From Phycisphaerae bacterium (GTDB lineage Bacteria > Planctomycetota > Phycisphaerae > Sedimentisphaerales > Anaerohalosphaeraceae): a stretch of DNA of 41,903 nucleotides. A program made the translations under genes and the position numbers. Below the pieces are notes generated by a model. That model saw only the letters and a list, made by a program, of their open reading frames with translations. It ran no database searches and was not told the DNA's origin. The stretch is taken from positions 1 through 41,903 of the forward strand of contig JACZKQ010000165.1 of the NCBI GenBank assembly GCA_014859965.1. Direction: 5' to 3'. Positions 25,319-34,187 of the stretch are shown here, in pieces. Within the stretch, counting starts at the first letter, position 1; the number at the start of each line of letters is the position of its first letter.

Positions 25319-26515
25319 ATGCACCGGGTACTTTATCTTTCGCGCGGCGGCGACATGGGCGGCAGCCAGCGGCAGCTTCTTCACGTGCTGACTAATCTGG
25401 ATCGGCGCCGGTACGAACCGATCGTCGTCTGCCGCAGCACCGGTGCGTTCGTGGAAGCGCTGCGCCAGGCCGACATCGAAACGCACATTCTGCCGCTGCG
25501 GCCGTGGCGGGCATTTTTGAGCGGCATGTGGCGGTTTGCGGATACACGGCGTCTGACGCGTTTTGCCGTTGCGCATGACGTGTCGCTCATGCACAGCAGC
25601 GATCTGTGGCTGAGCAAATATCTCACGTGCACGGCGCGGCGCATAGGCGTGCCATCCGTGCTTCACGTGCGAACGCCGCTTCCGTCCGCGTGCGTGGCCA
25701 AGCACGGCTGCGGCGAGGCCGATGCGTTAATTGCTATTTCAAGGCGGGTCCGCAACGACCTGCTGCTCGGCGGGATCCGCCATGAAAAGATCGCGCTCAT
25801 CGGCGATTCGGTGGACATTGACCAGTTCCATCCGAGCGTGTCCGCGCGGAATATACTTCGACGGCAGTTTGCCCAAAGCCGGGGTTTGTTGATCGGTCTC
25901 GTGGGACGGATCGAGCCGTTCAAACGCCAACTCGACTTTCTGCGGGCCGCCGCCCACATCGTACGCGCCAACGGGCCCGCCGTCACGTTCTTCCTGGTGG
26001 GCAAGGTGCATTGTCCGCGTTACAATGAGGAAGTGCTCGATTTCATCCGTGATAACGGACTTGCCGATCGCGTGGTTCTCACCGGACCGCGCGACGATAT
26101 GCCGGAGGTGCTCGGATCGCTGGATATCCTGGTGAGCCTGTCCGGCGGATCGGTCATGTTCGAAGCCATGTCGTGCGGCAAGCCCGTGCTCTCGGCCGGG
26201 TTCAGTACAAAGACCAATGCCGTGCATGTGCAGGACGGCCGAACGGGCCTGCTGGTGACCTCTAAGCAAAACGAAGACCTTGTCCAGGCGATGCTGCGAC
26301 TTATAAGCAATGCGGACTTGCGGCGGTATCTTGGACAAACGGCGCGCATCTGGGCCGAAGACAACTTTTCCCATGTCAGCATGGCGATGAAGACGCAGAT
26401 GCTGTACGACAAACTGCTCGCCCACGACGCGACGCAGTATCGCACCGCCTCGGCGGCCGCCGGCAGATCCATGCCCGCGGCCGCTGAAATGGTCTCAGCC
26501 GCATCCGCACGCTGA
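25319..26515 (+). CDS. Glycosyltransferase family 4 (GT-B)
   Basis: The 398-residue cytoplasmic glycosyltransferase would add a sugar from a nucleotide-sugar donor during polysaccharide or glycolipid assembly. The N-terminal GT4 domain begins LYLSRGGDMGGSQRQLLHVL. The C-terminal domain shows GLVGRIEPFKRQ near 195, VVLTGPRDDMPEVL near 245 and LSGGSVMFEAMSCGKPVLS, the donor-phosphate site, though the first Glu of the usual E-x7-E pair is absent. ATG 25319 has GGGGA upstream. It converges with two sugar-transfer-associated ATP-grasp genes with only 11 bases between stops, which suggests a shared cell-surface carbohydrate pathway. The sugar and acceptor are unknown. Confidence 0.88.
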   Translation: MHRVLYLSRGGDMGGSQRQLLHVLTNLDRRRYEPIVVCRSTGAFVEALRQADIETHILPLRPWRAFLSGMWRFADTRRLTRFAVAHDVSLMHSSDLWLSKYLTCTARRIGVPSVLHVRTPLPSACVAKHGCGEADALIAISRRVRNDLLLGGIRHEKIALIGDSVDIDQFHPSVSARNILRRQFAQSRGLLIGLVGRIEPFKRQLDFLRAAAHIVRANGPAVTFFLVGKVHCPRYNEEVLDFIRDNGLADRVVLTGPRDDMPEVLGSLDILVSLSGGSVMFEAMSCGKPVLSAGFSTKTNAVHVQDGRTGLLVTSKQNEDLVQAMLRLISNADLRRYLGQTARIWAEDNFSHVSMAMKTQMLYDKLLAHDATQYRTASAAAGRSMPAAAEMVSAASAR

Positions 26516-26526
26516 AGATACGGACG

Positions 26527-27663
26527 TCACGCGCCGGGGTCCTTCTGCGGCGCCGCCGCTGCAGGACCAGCGTCGTCCGATGCCAAAGCCTCGCGGACTT
26601 TGTCCATGTTGCGGTGCGGGTTGTTCGGACCCCACCAGATGTTGCCCTCGACCACCATCGGGCCCGCCGGCGTAATCGCAACATCCCAGCCGATGGCTCG
26701 GACCGGCAGAAAACGCTGGGCCGCGCGATTGACCATCTCACGGAACTGCGGCCACTGCGGCAGCACAAATGCGTTGAATGCCAGATCCGTCTCCGGATGG
26801 CGGTCCACCAGTTCCAGACCGTTTCCGCAGGACCGCAGCCGCACCGCCGCGTCCGGCACACCGCTGTCCAGATTGATGCAGCACTGCAGATTGCCGCCCG
26901 CACCGACGCCGAAATTGTCCACAGCGACGCCCCTGGCGGTGAGTTTGAGATGCGCATGGAGGAGCCTTGCCCTGCCCGTCGTATCCACAAACGTACAAGC
27001 CCGAACCGTCTGAAGAAACTCAGAGCCCGTCAGCCGAATAAGGGCCTCGTGATTTTGCAGCCTTTCCTGAACAATCAGGCCGGTGGCAAACACATCGCTG
27101 GACATCAACCGCCACATTCCGCCGGCGTCGTATTCGCACCCGGCGGCGTCCCTGAAGGCGGCGCCGCGGCGCTCAATAATGAAAACGCCGTCTCCATTGG
27201 AGCCGCGGGCAGGCTTCAAGACAAACGTTTCGGGCAGTTCCTCGTCCAGGAATTGCCTCCACGCCTCCCCATTTGCCCCCAGCCACCTCCCGCCGGTGAC
27301 CAAACCGCCGTTTTCCCGAAAGAACAGTGCATACAAGCGCGGCGCAGGAATGTCGTTGGCCATGCAGAAGCGATAGAACATTCCCTTGTTCTTGAGCAGG
27401 TCCGCCCACGAAGGCGGATTGACGCGTTCCTGAAGTTTTGTCAGTTCCCGGCGGCTGACGTACCGGTCCAGCGTCGACGGATCGAAGTCCCCGTCGAACA
27501 GGCCCAGGTAATACGCCTCCGACGGCTCGAATCTCCGCTCTCTGCACATCTGAACAGCATTTCTGAATACGGCGGCCCCGCGTCGACCATTGGCCTCCTT
27601 TGCTCTGCGACAGTACCGTGCCGTATCGCACATCAGTTTCAAATCTCGTAAAGTCGTTCGCAT
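26527..27663 (-). CDS. Sugar-transfer-associated ATP-grasp enzyme 1
   Basis: This 378-residue member of the ATP-grasp ligase fold is of the type found beside glycosyltransferases. The N-terminal 80 residues are helical. The grasp core has the nucleotide Lys in FVLKPARGSNGDGVFII near 145 and the metal-binding end VVEGNIWWGPNN near 345 (Glu-x-Asn). GWDVAITPAGP precedes it. Such enzymes are thought to ligate an amino acid or similar carboxylate to a sugar-bearing substrate, but few have been tested. It lies 24 bases downstream of a second paralog on the same strand. Confidence 0.82.
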   Translation of the reverse strand: MRTTLRDLKLMCDTARYCRRAKEANGRRGAAVFRNAVQMCRERRFEPSEAYYLGLFDGDFDPSTLDRYVSRRELTKLQERVNPPSWADLLKNKGMFYRFCMANDIPAPRLYALFFRENGGLVTGGRWLGANGEAWRQFLDEELPETFVLKPARGSNGDGVFIIERRGAAFRDAAGCEYDAGGMWRLMSSDVFATGLIVQERLQNHEALIRLTGSEFLQTVRACTFVDTTGRARLLHAHLKLTARGVAVDNFGVGAGGNLQCCINLDSGVPDAAVRLRSCGNGLELVDRHPETDLAFNAFVLPQWPQFREMVNRAAQRFLPVRAIGWDVAITPAGPMVVEGNIWWGPNNPHRNMDKVREALASDDAGPAAAAPQKDPGA

Positions 27664-27687
27664 TTCGCCCCCTTTCGACCCGTCGGG

Positions 27688-28932
27688 TCATATCCGTATC
27701 GGCAGTTTATAGTTTCGCTTTATCCCGCCATGACCATGACCGTTGCCGTTGCCATTTCCGTTTCCGTTCCCATTGCCGTTGCCGTCTATCGCCGCCAGTC
27801 GCCTCTCATAGAACCGCCGGATCCGTGCATCCTTGAGAAGCGGCGTATGGACCTGAATCAGGTTAATGCCCGGACAATTATTGCCTTCGAGAATCTTGAT
27901 GCCGGCGGTAGTAACCACAATGTCCCAGCCGATGTAAGGCAAAAACGGAAGTGTGCGAGCCATCGCCAGTGTGCGGTTCTTGATGGCGTCCCACCCCGGC
28001 ACGCACGTCCCATCGATCGGCTGCCGCGTTTCAGGGTGCACCGATGAGGTCTCCGTCTGGCCGGCAATGGGATAACTGACCGCCCTTCCGATACGGCCCG
28101 ACTCGACATCGACCCTTGCGCTGAGGCCCCCCGTCGTCCAGTTGTCCAGCGGGGCCGAATGCCGTGTGCCGAACCGGTGTACGGCGGCCGCAACAAACGG
28201 GGCGTCCGCCTCGTCGTCCCACAACGTCAGAATGCGCACGGTGTTCGTCGCATCCGGATAAATCGCAGCCGCATAAGGGTGCTGATGCACGAACTCGGTC
28301 GCAAGGTACCCGTCCATACCCGAGAGGCGCGCGACAAACTGCTTCCGCGACAGGGCCTGACGATTGAGTATATACGCGTCGCCCTCCGTGTGAACAATGC
28401 AGACGCCCTCCCCCCGTGACCCCACGATCGGTTTGATCACCACCGCGCCTTTGTCCCGACACAAATCCGCAACGGACTCCAACGTCTCGTCCGCCCCGCC
28501 GTCCATGCGATACCACTGCCGGTTGCGGATCAGGCCGTACACCCGCGGCAGGTTTTCCACAAACCCGCTCAGCATCTTGGACAGGTAGAGCTTATCATAA
28601 AGCATGATCGCGAAGTAGCCGTTGAATCGGCACGCTTTCCTCAGCCGCACAAGATCGGTCACGTAATCGTCCATCCTGTTGTCACAAAAGGAATGCAGCA
28701 GGTAGGCCTCGCTGACGAACCCCCGTGACCACATCCTGACCTTGTTGAGAAAGCCGATGTCCACGTCCTCTGAATTGGCGCGCAAAAACCGGATGTCGTC
28801 TATCTTAGTCTTGAGTTGCGCATAAATGCCCACATCGAATCCTTTCTGAATTCGCCCCCCGAGGGCGTTGTACAACCAATATCGGCATTTTCCCGCCAAA
28901 AACTTTTGCACCCGCCCCGGCAGCCACCCCAT
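27688..28932 (-). CDS. Sugar-transfer-associated ATP-grasp enzyme 2
   Basis: This 414-residue paralog of the adjacent enzyme has [17 protein letters not shown] near 180 for nucleotide binding, [18 protein letters not shown] near 350-367 and [12 protein letters not shown] for metal binding. Between them a D-x-x-N-T-V-R-I-L-T segment matches the family pattern. The C-terminus carries an Asn-Gly dipeptide run coded by imperfect hexamers, then a basic end. It is first in a two-gene operon. Its predicted promoter lies so close that the leader may be only a few bases, and no clear ribosome site precedes ATG 28932. Confidence 0.82.
   Translation of the reverse strand: MGWLPGRVQKFLAGKCRYWLYNALGGRIQKGFDVGIYAQLKTKIDDIRFLRANSEDVDIGFLNKVRMWSRGFVSEAYLLHSFCDNRMDDYVTDLVRLRKACRFNGYFAIMLYDKLYLSKMLSGFVENLPRVYGLIRNRQWYRMDGGADETLESVADLCRDKGAVVIKPIVGSRGEGVCIVHTEGDAYILNRQALSRKQFVARLSGMDGYLATEFVHQHPYAAAIYPDATNTVRILTLWDDEADAPFVAAAVHRFGTRHSAPLDNWTTGGLSARVDVESGRIGRAVSYPIAGQTETSSVHPETRQPIDGTCVPGWDAIKNRTLAMARTLPFLPYIGWDIVVTTAGIKILEGNNCPGINLIQVHTPLLKDARIRRFYERRLAAIDGNGNGNGNGNGNGNGHGHGGIKRNYKLPIRI
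27729..27784. repeat. Imperfect hexanucleotide repeat inside ATP-grasp gene
   Basis: About nine imperfect copies of a CCGTTN/CCATTN-type hexamer code for alternating Asn-Gly and then His-Gly on the minus strand near the C-terminus of the ATP-grasp protein. The repeat keeps frame with any copy-number change, so the tail length may vary between strains. Confidence 0.8.
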
Positions 28933-28942
28933 ATCGCATCAC

Positions 28943-28970
28943 ACTTTAAGCATAACAGCCTCATTGTCAA
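28943..28970 (-). promoter_or_regulatory. Promoter of the ATP-grasp operon
   Basis: On the minus strand TTGACA (28965-28970) is followed after 16 bases by TAAAGT (28943-28948). Expected transcription start is near 28936, only about 4 bases before the ATG at 28932. That would make the message nearly leaderless. Confidence 0.5.
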
Positions 28971-29109
28971 TAGTAAAAATCGAGCAGACGCTTGGGCTAA
29001 TATGCGCATCGAACCGATTCGAGGGAAAAATCCGTTTACAAAACGACGCCGCTCGCCAATAATCAGATGCAATGTAACAAAGAACCGATCATCGGCAAGG
29101 GAGCAGAGC

Positions 29110-30279
29110 ATGGCGGATATTTCAGCGGCGGTTGTGGGTGCAGGCTTCATCGGGCCCGTGCATGTCGAAGGATTGCGGCGGGCCAATGTGCCGGTTGCGG
29201 GCATTATGGGAGTCACGCCGGAGGAGTCGAAATCGGCCGCGGCCGCACTGAAACTGCCCCGGGCCTACACAAGTCTGCAAGAGATCCTTGCCGACGCCTC
29301 GGTCGCGGCCGTGCACATCGCAACGCCGAACCGCCTGCATTTTGAAATGGCCAAAGCCGTTCTGGCAGCAGGCAAACACGTCCTTTGCGAAAAACCGCTG
29401 GCGATGAACTCCACCGAATCGGCCCAGCTTGTGCAGCTTGCCAAACAGGCCGGCGTCGCCGCGGGCGTCAACTACAATATTCGCTACTATCCGCTTTGCC
29501 TTGAGGCCGCCGAACGCGTGCGGCAGGGTCAGGTGGGCGACGTCTTCGCGGTCTGCGGAAGCTATGTGCAGGACTGGCTGTTCCATCCTACGGATTACAA
29601 CTGGCGTTTGCTCGCCGAAGAAGGCGGTCCGCTTCGGGCCATCGCCGACATCGGCACCCACTGGCTCGACCTCGTACAACACGTCACCGGTCTCGAGGCC
29701 GAGGCGGTCTGTGCGGACTTGAAGACGGTGCATCCCGTCAGGCAGCGCCCCAAAGGCGAGGTCAAGACGTTCAAAGGCAAAGCAGAAGCCGAAGCTGAAA
29801 AGGTTCAGACTGAGCCGGTAAACATTACCACGGAAGATTATGGATGCGTCATGATCCGCTTCCGAGGCGGCGCCCGCGGGTGCCTCTGGGTTTCGCAGGT
29901 CACCGCCGGCCGCAAGAACTGCCTGCGGTTCGAGGTCGCCGGCTCAAAATGCGCCCTGTCATGGTGCAGCGAACAGCCGAATGAAATGTGGGTCGGCCGA
30001 CGCGACACACCCAACGAACTGCTCATCCGCGACCCGGCCCTGCTGACAGACGCAGCGGCCCGTTACGCCAATTATCCCGGCGGGCACAACGAGGGCTTCC
30101 CCGACACCTTCAAGCAGTGCTTCCGGTCGTTCTACGATTACCTCCGCGTCGGCGACATGTCCGCGCCGCCGACGTTTCCCACGTTTGCCGACGGGCACCG
30201 CGAAGTCGCCCTGTGCGAAGCGATCCTGAACAGTCATCGACAAAGCAAATGGATTGAAGTGAAAGGAGCAACCACATGA
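29110..30279 (+). CDS. Gfo/Idh/MocA-family oxidoreductase
   Basis: The 389-residue NAD(P)-dependent sugar or inositol dehydrogenase-like protein starts at ATG 29110 behind GGGAG. An upstream extension in frame to 28816 lacks family character. The Rossmann domain opens [16 protein letters not shown]. The conserved LCEKPLA block (Lys of EKP is catalytic in the family) lies near residue 95, and [15 protein letters not shown] near 182 supplies the D-x3-H pair. The C-terminal alpha/beta domain follows, with an inserted Lys/Glu-rich segment near 220-235. Its stop overlaps the start of the sugar isomerase gene by the ATGA arrangement, so they are co-translated and probably act on the same substrate. 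Confidence 0.92.
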   Translation: MADISAAVVGAGFIGPVHVEGLRRANVPVAGIMGVTPEESKSAAAALKLPRAYTSLQEILADASVAAVHIATPNRLHFEMAKAVLAAGKHVLCEKPLAMNSTESAQLVQLAKQAGVAAGVNYNIRYYPLCLEAAERVRQGQVGDVFAVCGSYVQDWLFHPTDYNWRLLAEEGGPLRAIADIGTHWLDLVQHVTGLEAEAVCADLKTVHPVRQRPKGEVKTFKGKAEAEAEKVQTEPVNITTEDYGCVMIRFRGGARGCLWVSQVTAGRKNCLRFEVAGSKCALSWCSEQPNEMWVGRRDTPNELLIRDPALLTDAAARYANYPGGHNEGFPDTFKQCFRSFYDYLRVGDMSAPPTFPTFADGHREVALCEAILNSHRQSKWIEVKGATT

Positions 30280-31193
30280 AACTCGGATTTGTAACCGCCA
30301 TCCTGCCGGATCTGTCTTTGGAAGAAGTCGTCAGCTTTGCCTCGGACGAGGGCTTCAAGTGTATCGAAGTGATGTGCTGGCCCGCCGGCAAGGCCACCCG
30401 CCGCTACGCCGGCATCACGCACATCGACGTCGCCAACATGAAGAAATCCGACGCCGTGCGCATCAACGACATGCTCGCCGCCGCGGGCGTCGAAATCAGC
30501 AGCCTCGGTTACTATCCGAATCCTTTGTCGCCGGACGCCGACGAAGCCAAAACCGCCATCGCCCACATCAAGAAGGTGATCAAGGCCTCCGCCATCCTCG
30601 GCATCAACAAGGCCACCACCTTCATCGGCCGCGACTGGACCAAATCCGTCGACGCCAACTGGCCGCGATTCGTCAAGGTCTGGAAGCCTCTCATCCAGTA
30701 CGCCGAGGACAACGGCGTCTCCGTCGGCATCGAAAACTGCCCCATGTTCTTCTCGAACGACGAATGGCCCGGCGGCAAGAATCTCGCCTCCACCCCCGCC
30801 ATCTGGCGCCGCATGTTCGAAGAAATACCAAGCAAGAACTTCGGCCTCAACTTCGACCCCTCGCACCTCGTCTGGCAGCACATCGACTGCACCAAGGCCG
30901 TCCTCAACTTCGCCCCGCGCTTCGTCCACGTCCACGCCAAGGACGCCCGCATCGACCGCCAGAACCTCGACGAAGTCGGCACGCTCGCCAACCCGCTCAA
31001 ATACCACACCCCCAAACTCCCCGGCCTCGGCGACGTCGACTGGCGCAAGTTCCTCTCCACCCTCTCCGACGCCGGCTACGACGGCCCCGTCTGCATCGAG
31101 GTCGAAGACCGCGCCTACGAAGGCTCCCTCGCCCTGAGAAAAGAAGCCCTGCGCCAAAGCGGGCGATACCTGAGACAATTCATGCCGGCCTGA
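30276..31193 (+). CDS. Sugar phosphate isomerase/epimerase, xylose-isomerase-like TIM barrel
   Basis: This 305-residue TIM-barrel protein is of the AP-endonuclease-2 / xylose-isomerase-like family. Metal- and substrate-site features appear in order: GIENCPM (Glu near 152), [13 protein letters not shown] (Asp and His near 197-205), HVHAKDARI near 222 and [12 protein letters not shown] near 277. Such enzymes interconvert keto and aldo sugars or epimerise them. The gene starts within the stop of the oxidoreductase gene, a pairing common in planctomycetal sugar or inositol catabolism. From about 30380 its codons are strongly C-ending, unlike its first 30 codons. Confidence 0.9.
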   Translation: MKLGFVTAILPDLSLEEVVSFASDEGFKCIEVMCWPAGKATRRYAGITHIDVANMKKSDAVRINDMLAAAGVEISSLGYYPNPLSPDADEAKTAIAHIKKVIKASAILGINKATTFIGRDWTKSVDANWPRFVKVWKPLIQYAEDNGVSVGIENCPMFFSNDEWPGGKNLASTPAIWRRMFEEIPSKNFGLNFDPSHLVWQHIDCTKAVLNFAPRFVHVHAKDARIDRQNLDEVGTLANPLKYHTPKLPGLGDVDWRKFLSTLSDAGYDGPVCIEVEDRAYEGSLALRKEALRQSGRYLRQFMPA

Positions 31194-31216
31194 ACCGGCA
31201 GTAGAGAATTTTGACC

Positions 31217-31855
31217 ATGCCGCGAGATTTGGAAACCATACGGCAGCTATGGCAGAAGGAGCCCGAGTGTTACGTGCGCAAGGCCCTTGCAAGGGATATT
31301 CACGCCTATCCTCCTGAAGTACAGTCGCTCATAATAGAGGTGGCCAAAGAACGTGGAATCCTCGGTACGGATGAAGAATACAACATCCCGCCAGTGCCGG
31401 ACGAACACTCATGGACGGATCAGTCACCCGTCATCTCATCCTCGTTCACCTTCTTCGACAAGTATGTTTTTTCAACGGCATGGATCTGCGGTTTTGGTGC
31501 CGGCGCAATCGAGGCTTTGCTCTATAATGTCGTGGAGGGTCTGGGTTTTCTGGGCGCCTGGTTTATGGGCACTATGCTGATTTATGAGCTTGCCATCAAG
31601 CTGAAGCGAGTTGAAATGCGCGAAGGAAGCATAATTGTGTCGAACTATTTCACAAGAATAGCTATCCCGACAACTGAAATTGCCAAGGTTTCCGAGTCTC
31701 GTTTTCTCAGTACTCATCCCGTCTATATCACGTTCAAACACAAAACAAGATTTGGGCAGACAATTATGTTCATGCCGAAGTTTGCTTTAGGCTCGATGTT
31801 CTTTCTTTCACATCCGGTCGTCAAAACGCTGCGCAGCCTAATAACGGCCGAATGA
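31217..31855 (+). CDS. Hypothetical membrane protein, possible bacterial PH domain
   Basis: I do not firmly recognise a family for this 212-residue protein. An N-terminal soluble helical part precedes two hydrophobic segments at about residues 80-105 and 107-127. A beta-rich C-terminal region (MREGSIIVSNYFTRIAIPTTEIAKVSES, VYITFKHKTRFGQTIMFMP) resembles bacterial PH-like domains in pattern. I chose ATG 31217; an in-frame TTG two codons earlier is less likely. It follows the sugar isomerase by 23 bases and may be in the same transcript, but its codon use is less C-biased and a functional link is doubtful. Confidence 0.6.
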   Translation: MPRDLETIRQLWQKEPECYVRKALARDIHAYPPEVQSLIIEVAKERGILGTDEEYNIPPVPDEHSWTDQSPVISSSFTFFDKYVFSTAWICGFGAGAIEALLYNVVEGLGFLGAWFMGTMLIYELAIKLKRVEMREGSIIVSNYFTRIAIPTTEIAKVSESRFLSTHPVYITFKHKTRFGQTIMFMPKFALGSMFFLSHPVVKTLRSLITAE

Positions 31856-31889
31856 ACTGGACCAAAGCGAGAATGGGGACCGCGCACCG

Positions 31890-31931
31890 ACCCGCTTTTC
31901 CTTTGACGGCGAGCTTTGAGCGGGTTAGCAT
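31890..31931 (+). promoter_or_regulatory. Promoter with flanking inverted repeat
   Basis: TTGACG at 31903-31908 and TAGCAT at 31926-31931 are 17 bases apart. ACCCGCT (31890-31896) and AGCGGGT (31919-31925) form an inverted repeat that brackets the -35. This could be an operator or the terminator of the preceding gene. It would drive the deoC fragment and the beta-propeller gene. Confidence 0.45.
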
Positions 31932-31956
31932 CTGACAATCTGAAATGGAGAACATA

Positions 31957-32079
31957 ATGGACTACACATACGATGAAATCGCCGGGATGATCGACCACTC
32001 GCTGCTGAACCCGACGACCACCGCTGACGCCATGGAAAAGGGCATCGACCTCGCCCTGCAATACAAGACTGCCAGCTAA
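31957..32079 (+). pseudogene. Truncated deoC 5' fragment (40 codons)
   Basis: The 40-codon frame MDYTYDEIAGMIDHSLLNPT... aligns with the start of deoC at 33389. It ends with TAA exactly where deoC continues TASVCI. The first 60 bases differ at a single position; the next 60 are clearly diverged. It keeps a ribosome site (GGAG) and a promoter, and stops 12 bases before the beta-propeller gene. It is either a leftover of duplication or a short leader ORF. The fragment cannot code for an aldolase, since the catalytic barrel is missing. Confidence 0.85.
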
Positions 32080-32091
32080 GACCTGAGAGAG

Positions 32092-33345
32092 ATGATGATG
32101 ATAAGCAAACTCTGCATAGGGGCACTTGTGATGGCGGCATTCGGGTCCGCCTGCACTTGCAGCGCCCAGAATTACTCGACCTACTCCTCCTGGGCCGCCA
32201 TGGATGCCGCCGACGACGCCCGGTACCCTGCCGTCCACCGCATATCAGGAGCCAATGGCTACACGGGCTTCTGGTTCTTCGGAATCGAGCAGTTTGACCC
32301 GACGGATCGCTACGCCCTGGCGATGACGGTCCACTTCAAGGACCGCGCCGTCAGGGAGGACGATGTCGCCGACGTCGGTTTCTTCGATCTGCAGAACGCC
32401 AATAAGTGGACGCAAATCGGCACGACCACCGCCTGGAATTGGCAGCAAGGCTGCCGCCTCCAATGGCGCCCAAACTCGGACGAGATCGCCTGGAACGACC
32501 GCTCCGCCGACAACTCGCACTTCATCACGCAGGTCTACAACTTCAAGACGCGCGCCCGCCGCACGCTTCCCATGCCCGTGTACCATATTTCGCCTGACGG
32601 CCGCACGGCGACCTCGCAGGACTTCCAGCGACTCGTCTGGGGCGGCTGCGAGTACGTGGGCATTGCCGACCCGTGGGCCGATCAGGACGCCCCGGCCTCA
32701 ACGGGCATCTGGACGATGGACATGGACACCGGCCGCACAGCCCTGGTCATGAGTCTCGAACGCATGGCCTCTATCGTCGCGCCGGACGGCTGGCCCGCCT
32801 CCGACGGAAAGCTCTTCATCTTCCGCTCGGACTGGAACGCAACGGGCTCGCGATTCATCACCTACCTGAAATCCACCGGCTCCCGCCGCAGCCTGGCCTA
32901 CACCATGAACCCCGACGGCAGCGACGTCCGCTTCATGTATGAAGAGCCGAGCCACTACGGCTGGCGCGACGGCACGACTCTCGTCGAAGGCAAAGGCTGG
33001 TGCACGGTCAATGACGACGGCAGCGGCAAAAAACACGCCCTCCCCGGCGCCGCGAAGTTCAACCCCGATGTCACGTGGATCGGCAAGGACTGGATCCTCG
33101 CCGACAGCTATGTCACCACCGCAGGGTACCAGCACGTCTACCTCTTCCACGTGCCGACCGGTTCGTTCATCCCGATCGCGAAGATGCGCAATAAAGCAAA
33201 GGGCGGCCCCTACCGCGTCGACCTCCACGTCCGCCCCAGCCGAGACGGCCGCATCGCATGTTGGGATGCCTCCGAATCCGGCGGCCGACAGATGTACTGC
33301 GCCGACATCGGCTTCATTCTCGACAACCCGCCCAAAAAGCAATAA
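32092..33345 (+). CDS. Secreted beta-propeller-like protein
   Basis: The 417-residue protein has an N-terminal signal peptide ([23 protein letters not shown]; a Cys near 21-23 could allow lipoprotein processing, but the lipobox is weak). The rest is beta-rich with repeated W-x-x-D/N-G patterns of a TolB/PD40-like propeller ([60 protein letters not shown]). Oligogalacturonate-lyase-like propellers share this look, but I see no proof of activity. Three consecutive ATGs (32092-32098) leave the start ambiguous by two codons. It sits between the deoC fragment and intact deoC. Confidence 0.75.
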   Translation: MMMISKLCIGALVMAAFGSACTCSAQNYSTYSSWAAMDAADDARYPAVHRISGANGYTGFWFFGIEQFDPTDRYALAMTVHFKDRAVREDDVADVGFFDLQNANKWTQIGTTTAWNWQQGCRLQWRPNSDEIAWNDRSADNSHFITQVYNFKTRARRTLPMPVYHISPDGRTATSQDFQRLVWGGCEYVGIADPWADQDAPASTGIWTMDMDTGRTALVMSLERMASIVAPDGWPASDGKLFIFRSDWNATGSRFITYLKSTGSRRSLAYTMNPDGSDVRFMYEEPSHYGWRDGTTLVEGKGWCTVNDDGSGKKHALPGAAKFNPDVTWIGKDWILADSYVTTAGYQHVYLFHVPTGSFIPIAKMRNKAKGGPYRVDLHVRPSRDGRIACWDASESGGRQMYCADIGFILDNPPKKQ

Positions 33346-33388
33346 GAACTGCCACCAGTTACCATACTGCTGACTTGCGGAGAATACA

Positions 33389-34075
33389 ATGGACTACACA
33401 TACGATGACATCGCCGGGATGATCGACCACTCGCTGCTGAACCCGACGCTCACCACCGATGCCCTGGAACAGGGCATCGCGCTCGCCCTGAAATACCGCA
33501 CCGCCAGCGTCTGCATCATGCCGTATTACCTCAAGCGCTGTGCGCAACTCCTCGCCGGCAGCACCGTCCACCCCAGCACCGTCATCGGCTTTCCCCACGG
33601 CGGCCATACCACCGCCGTCAAACTCGCCGAAGCCCAGCAGGCGATGGACGACGGCGGCCGCGAACTCGACATGGTCGTCAACATCAGCAAAGCCCTCAGC
33701 GGCGACTGGCCGTACGTCCGCGACGACATCAAAGCCGTCGTCGACGCCGCCCACGCCCGCGACTGCAAAGTCAAGGTCATCTTCGAAAACTGCTACCTCA
33801 CCGACGCCCAAAAAATCAAACTCTGCGAAATCTGCGGCGAACTCAACGCCGACTGGGTCAAGACCTCCACAGGTTATGGAACCAGCGGCGCCACAATGGA
33901 AGACCTCGCCCTCATGCGAAAACACGCCCCCGCCCACGTCCAGGTCAAGGCCGCCGGCGGCGTCCGCGATCTCGACAAACTCCTCCAGGTCCGGGCCCTG
34001 GGCGTCACCCGCGCCGGAGCCACCGCAACCGCCGCGATTCTCGACGAATGCAAACGCCGGCTGGCCCGGGTGTAG
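33389..34075 (+). CDS. deoC: Deoxyribose-phosphate aldolase
   Basis: DeoC cleaves 2-deoxyribose 5-phosphate to glyceraldehyde 3-phosphate and acetaldehyde in deoxynucleoside catabolism. The 228-residue length is typical. The Schiff-base Lys lies in WVKTSTGYG near 163. VKVIFENCYL near 132, MIDHSLLNPT near the start and the VKAAGGVRDL phosphate-binding segment near 195 are all present. ATG 33389 has GGAG upstream. Codon use is strongly C-ending. The start of the gene is duplicated 1.4 kb upstream. Confidence 0.95.
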   Translation: MDYTYDDIAGMIDHSLLNPTLTTDALEQGIALALKYRTASVCIMPYYLKRCAQLLAGSTVHPSTVIGFPHGGHTTAVKLAEAQQAMDDGGRELDMVVNISKALSGDWPYVRDDIKAVVDAAHARDCKVKVIFENCYLTDAQKIKLCEICGELNADWVKTSTGYGTSGATMEDLALMRKHAPAHVQVKAAGGVRDLDKLLQVRALGVTRAGATATAAILDECKRRLARV

Positions 34076-34077
34076 GG

Positions 34078-34106
34078 TTGGCGTTCTTCCAGCAATAGGG
34101 TATAAT
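34078..34106 (+). promoter_or_regulatory. Sigma-70-type promoter of the DUF1080 gene
   Basis: TTGGCG at 34078-34083, 17-base spacer, TATAAT at 34101-34106, starting 2 bases after the deoC stop. The leader to ATG 34188 is about 75 bases. Confidence 0.65.
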
Positions 34107-34187
34107 CGTCTTCGTGCTCGCGGCTCCTTGCAAGGGGCCGCCTAAAGGCCGCTGAACGTGAACATCGACATCCTGAAAGGAACTGCC

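Noticed and set aside
30234-31292. 352-codon minus-strand frame opposite the sugar isomerase
   Set aside because: The real gene has metal-site motifs and is coupled to the oxidoreductase by ATGA. The minus frame is a product of C-ending codons.
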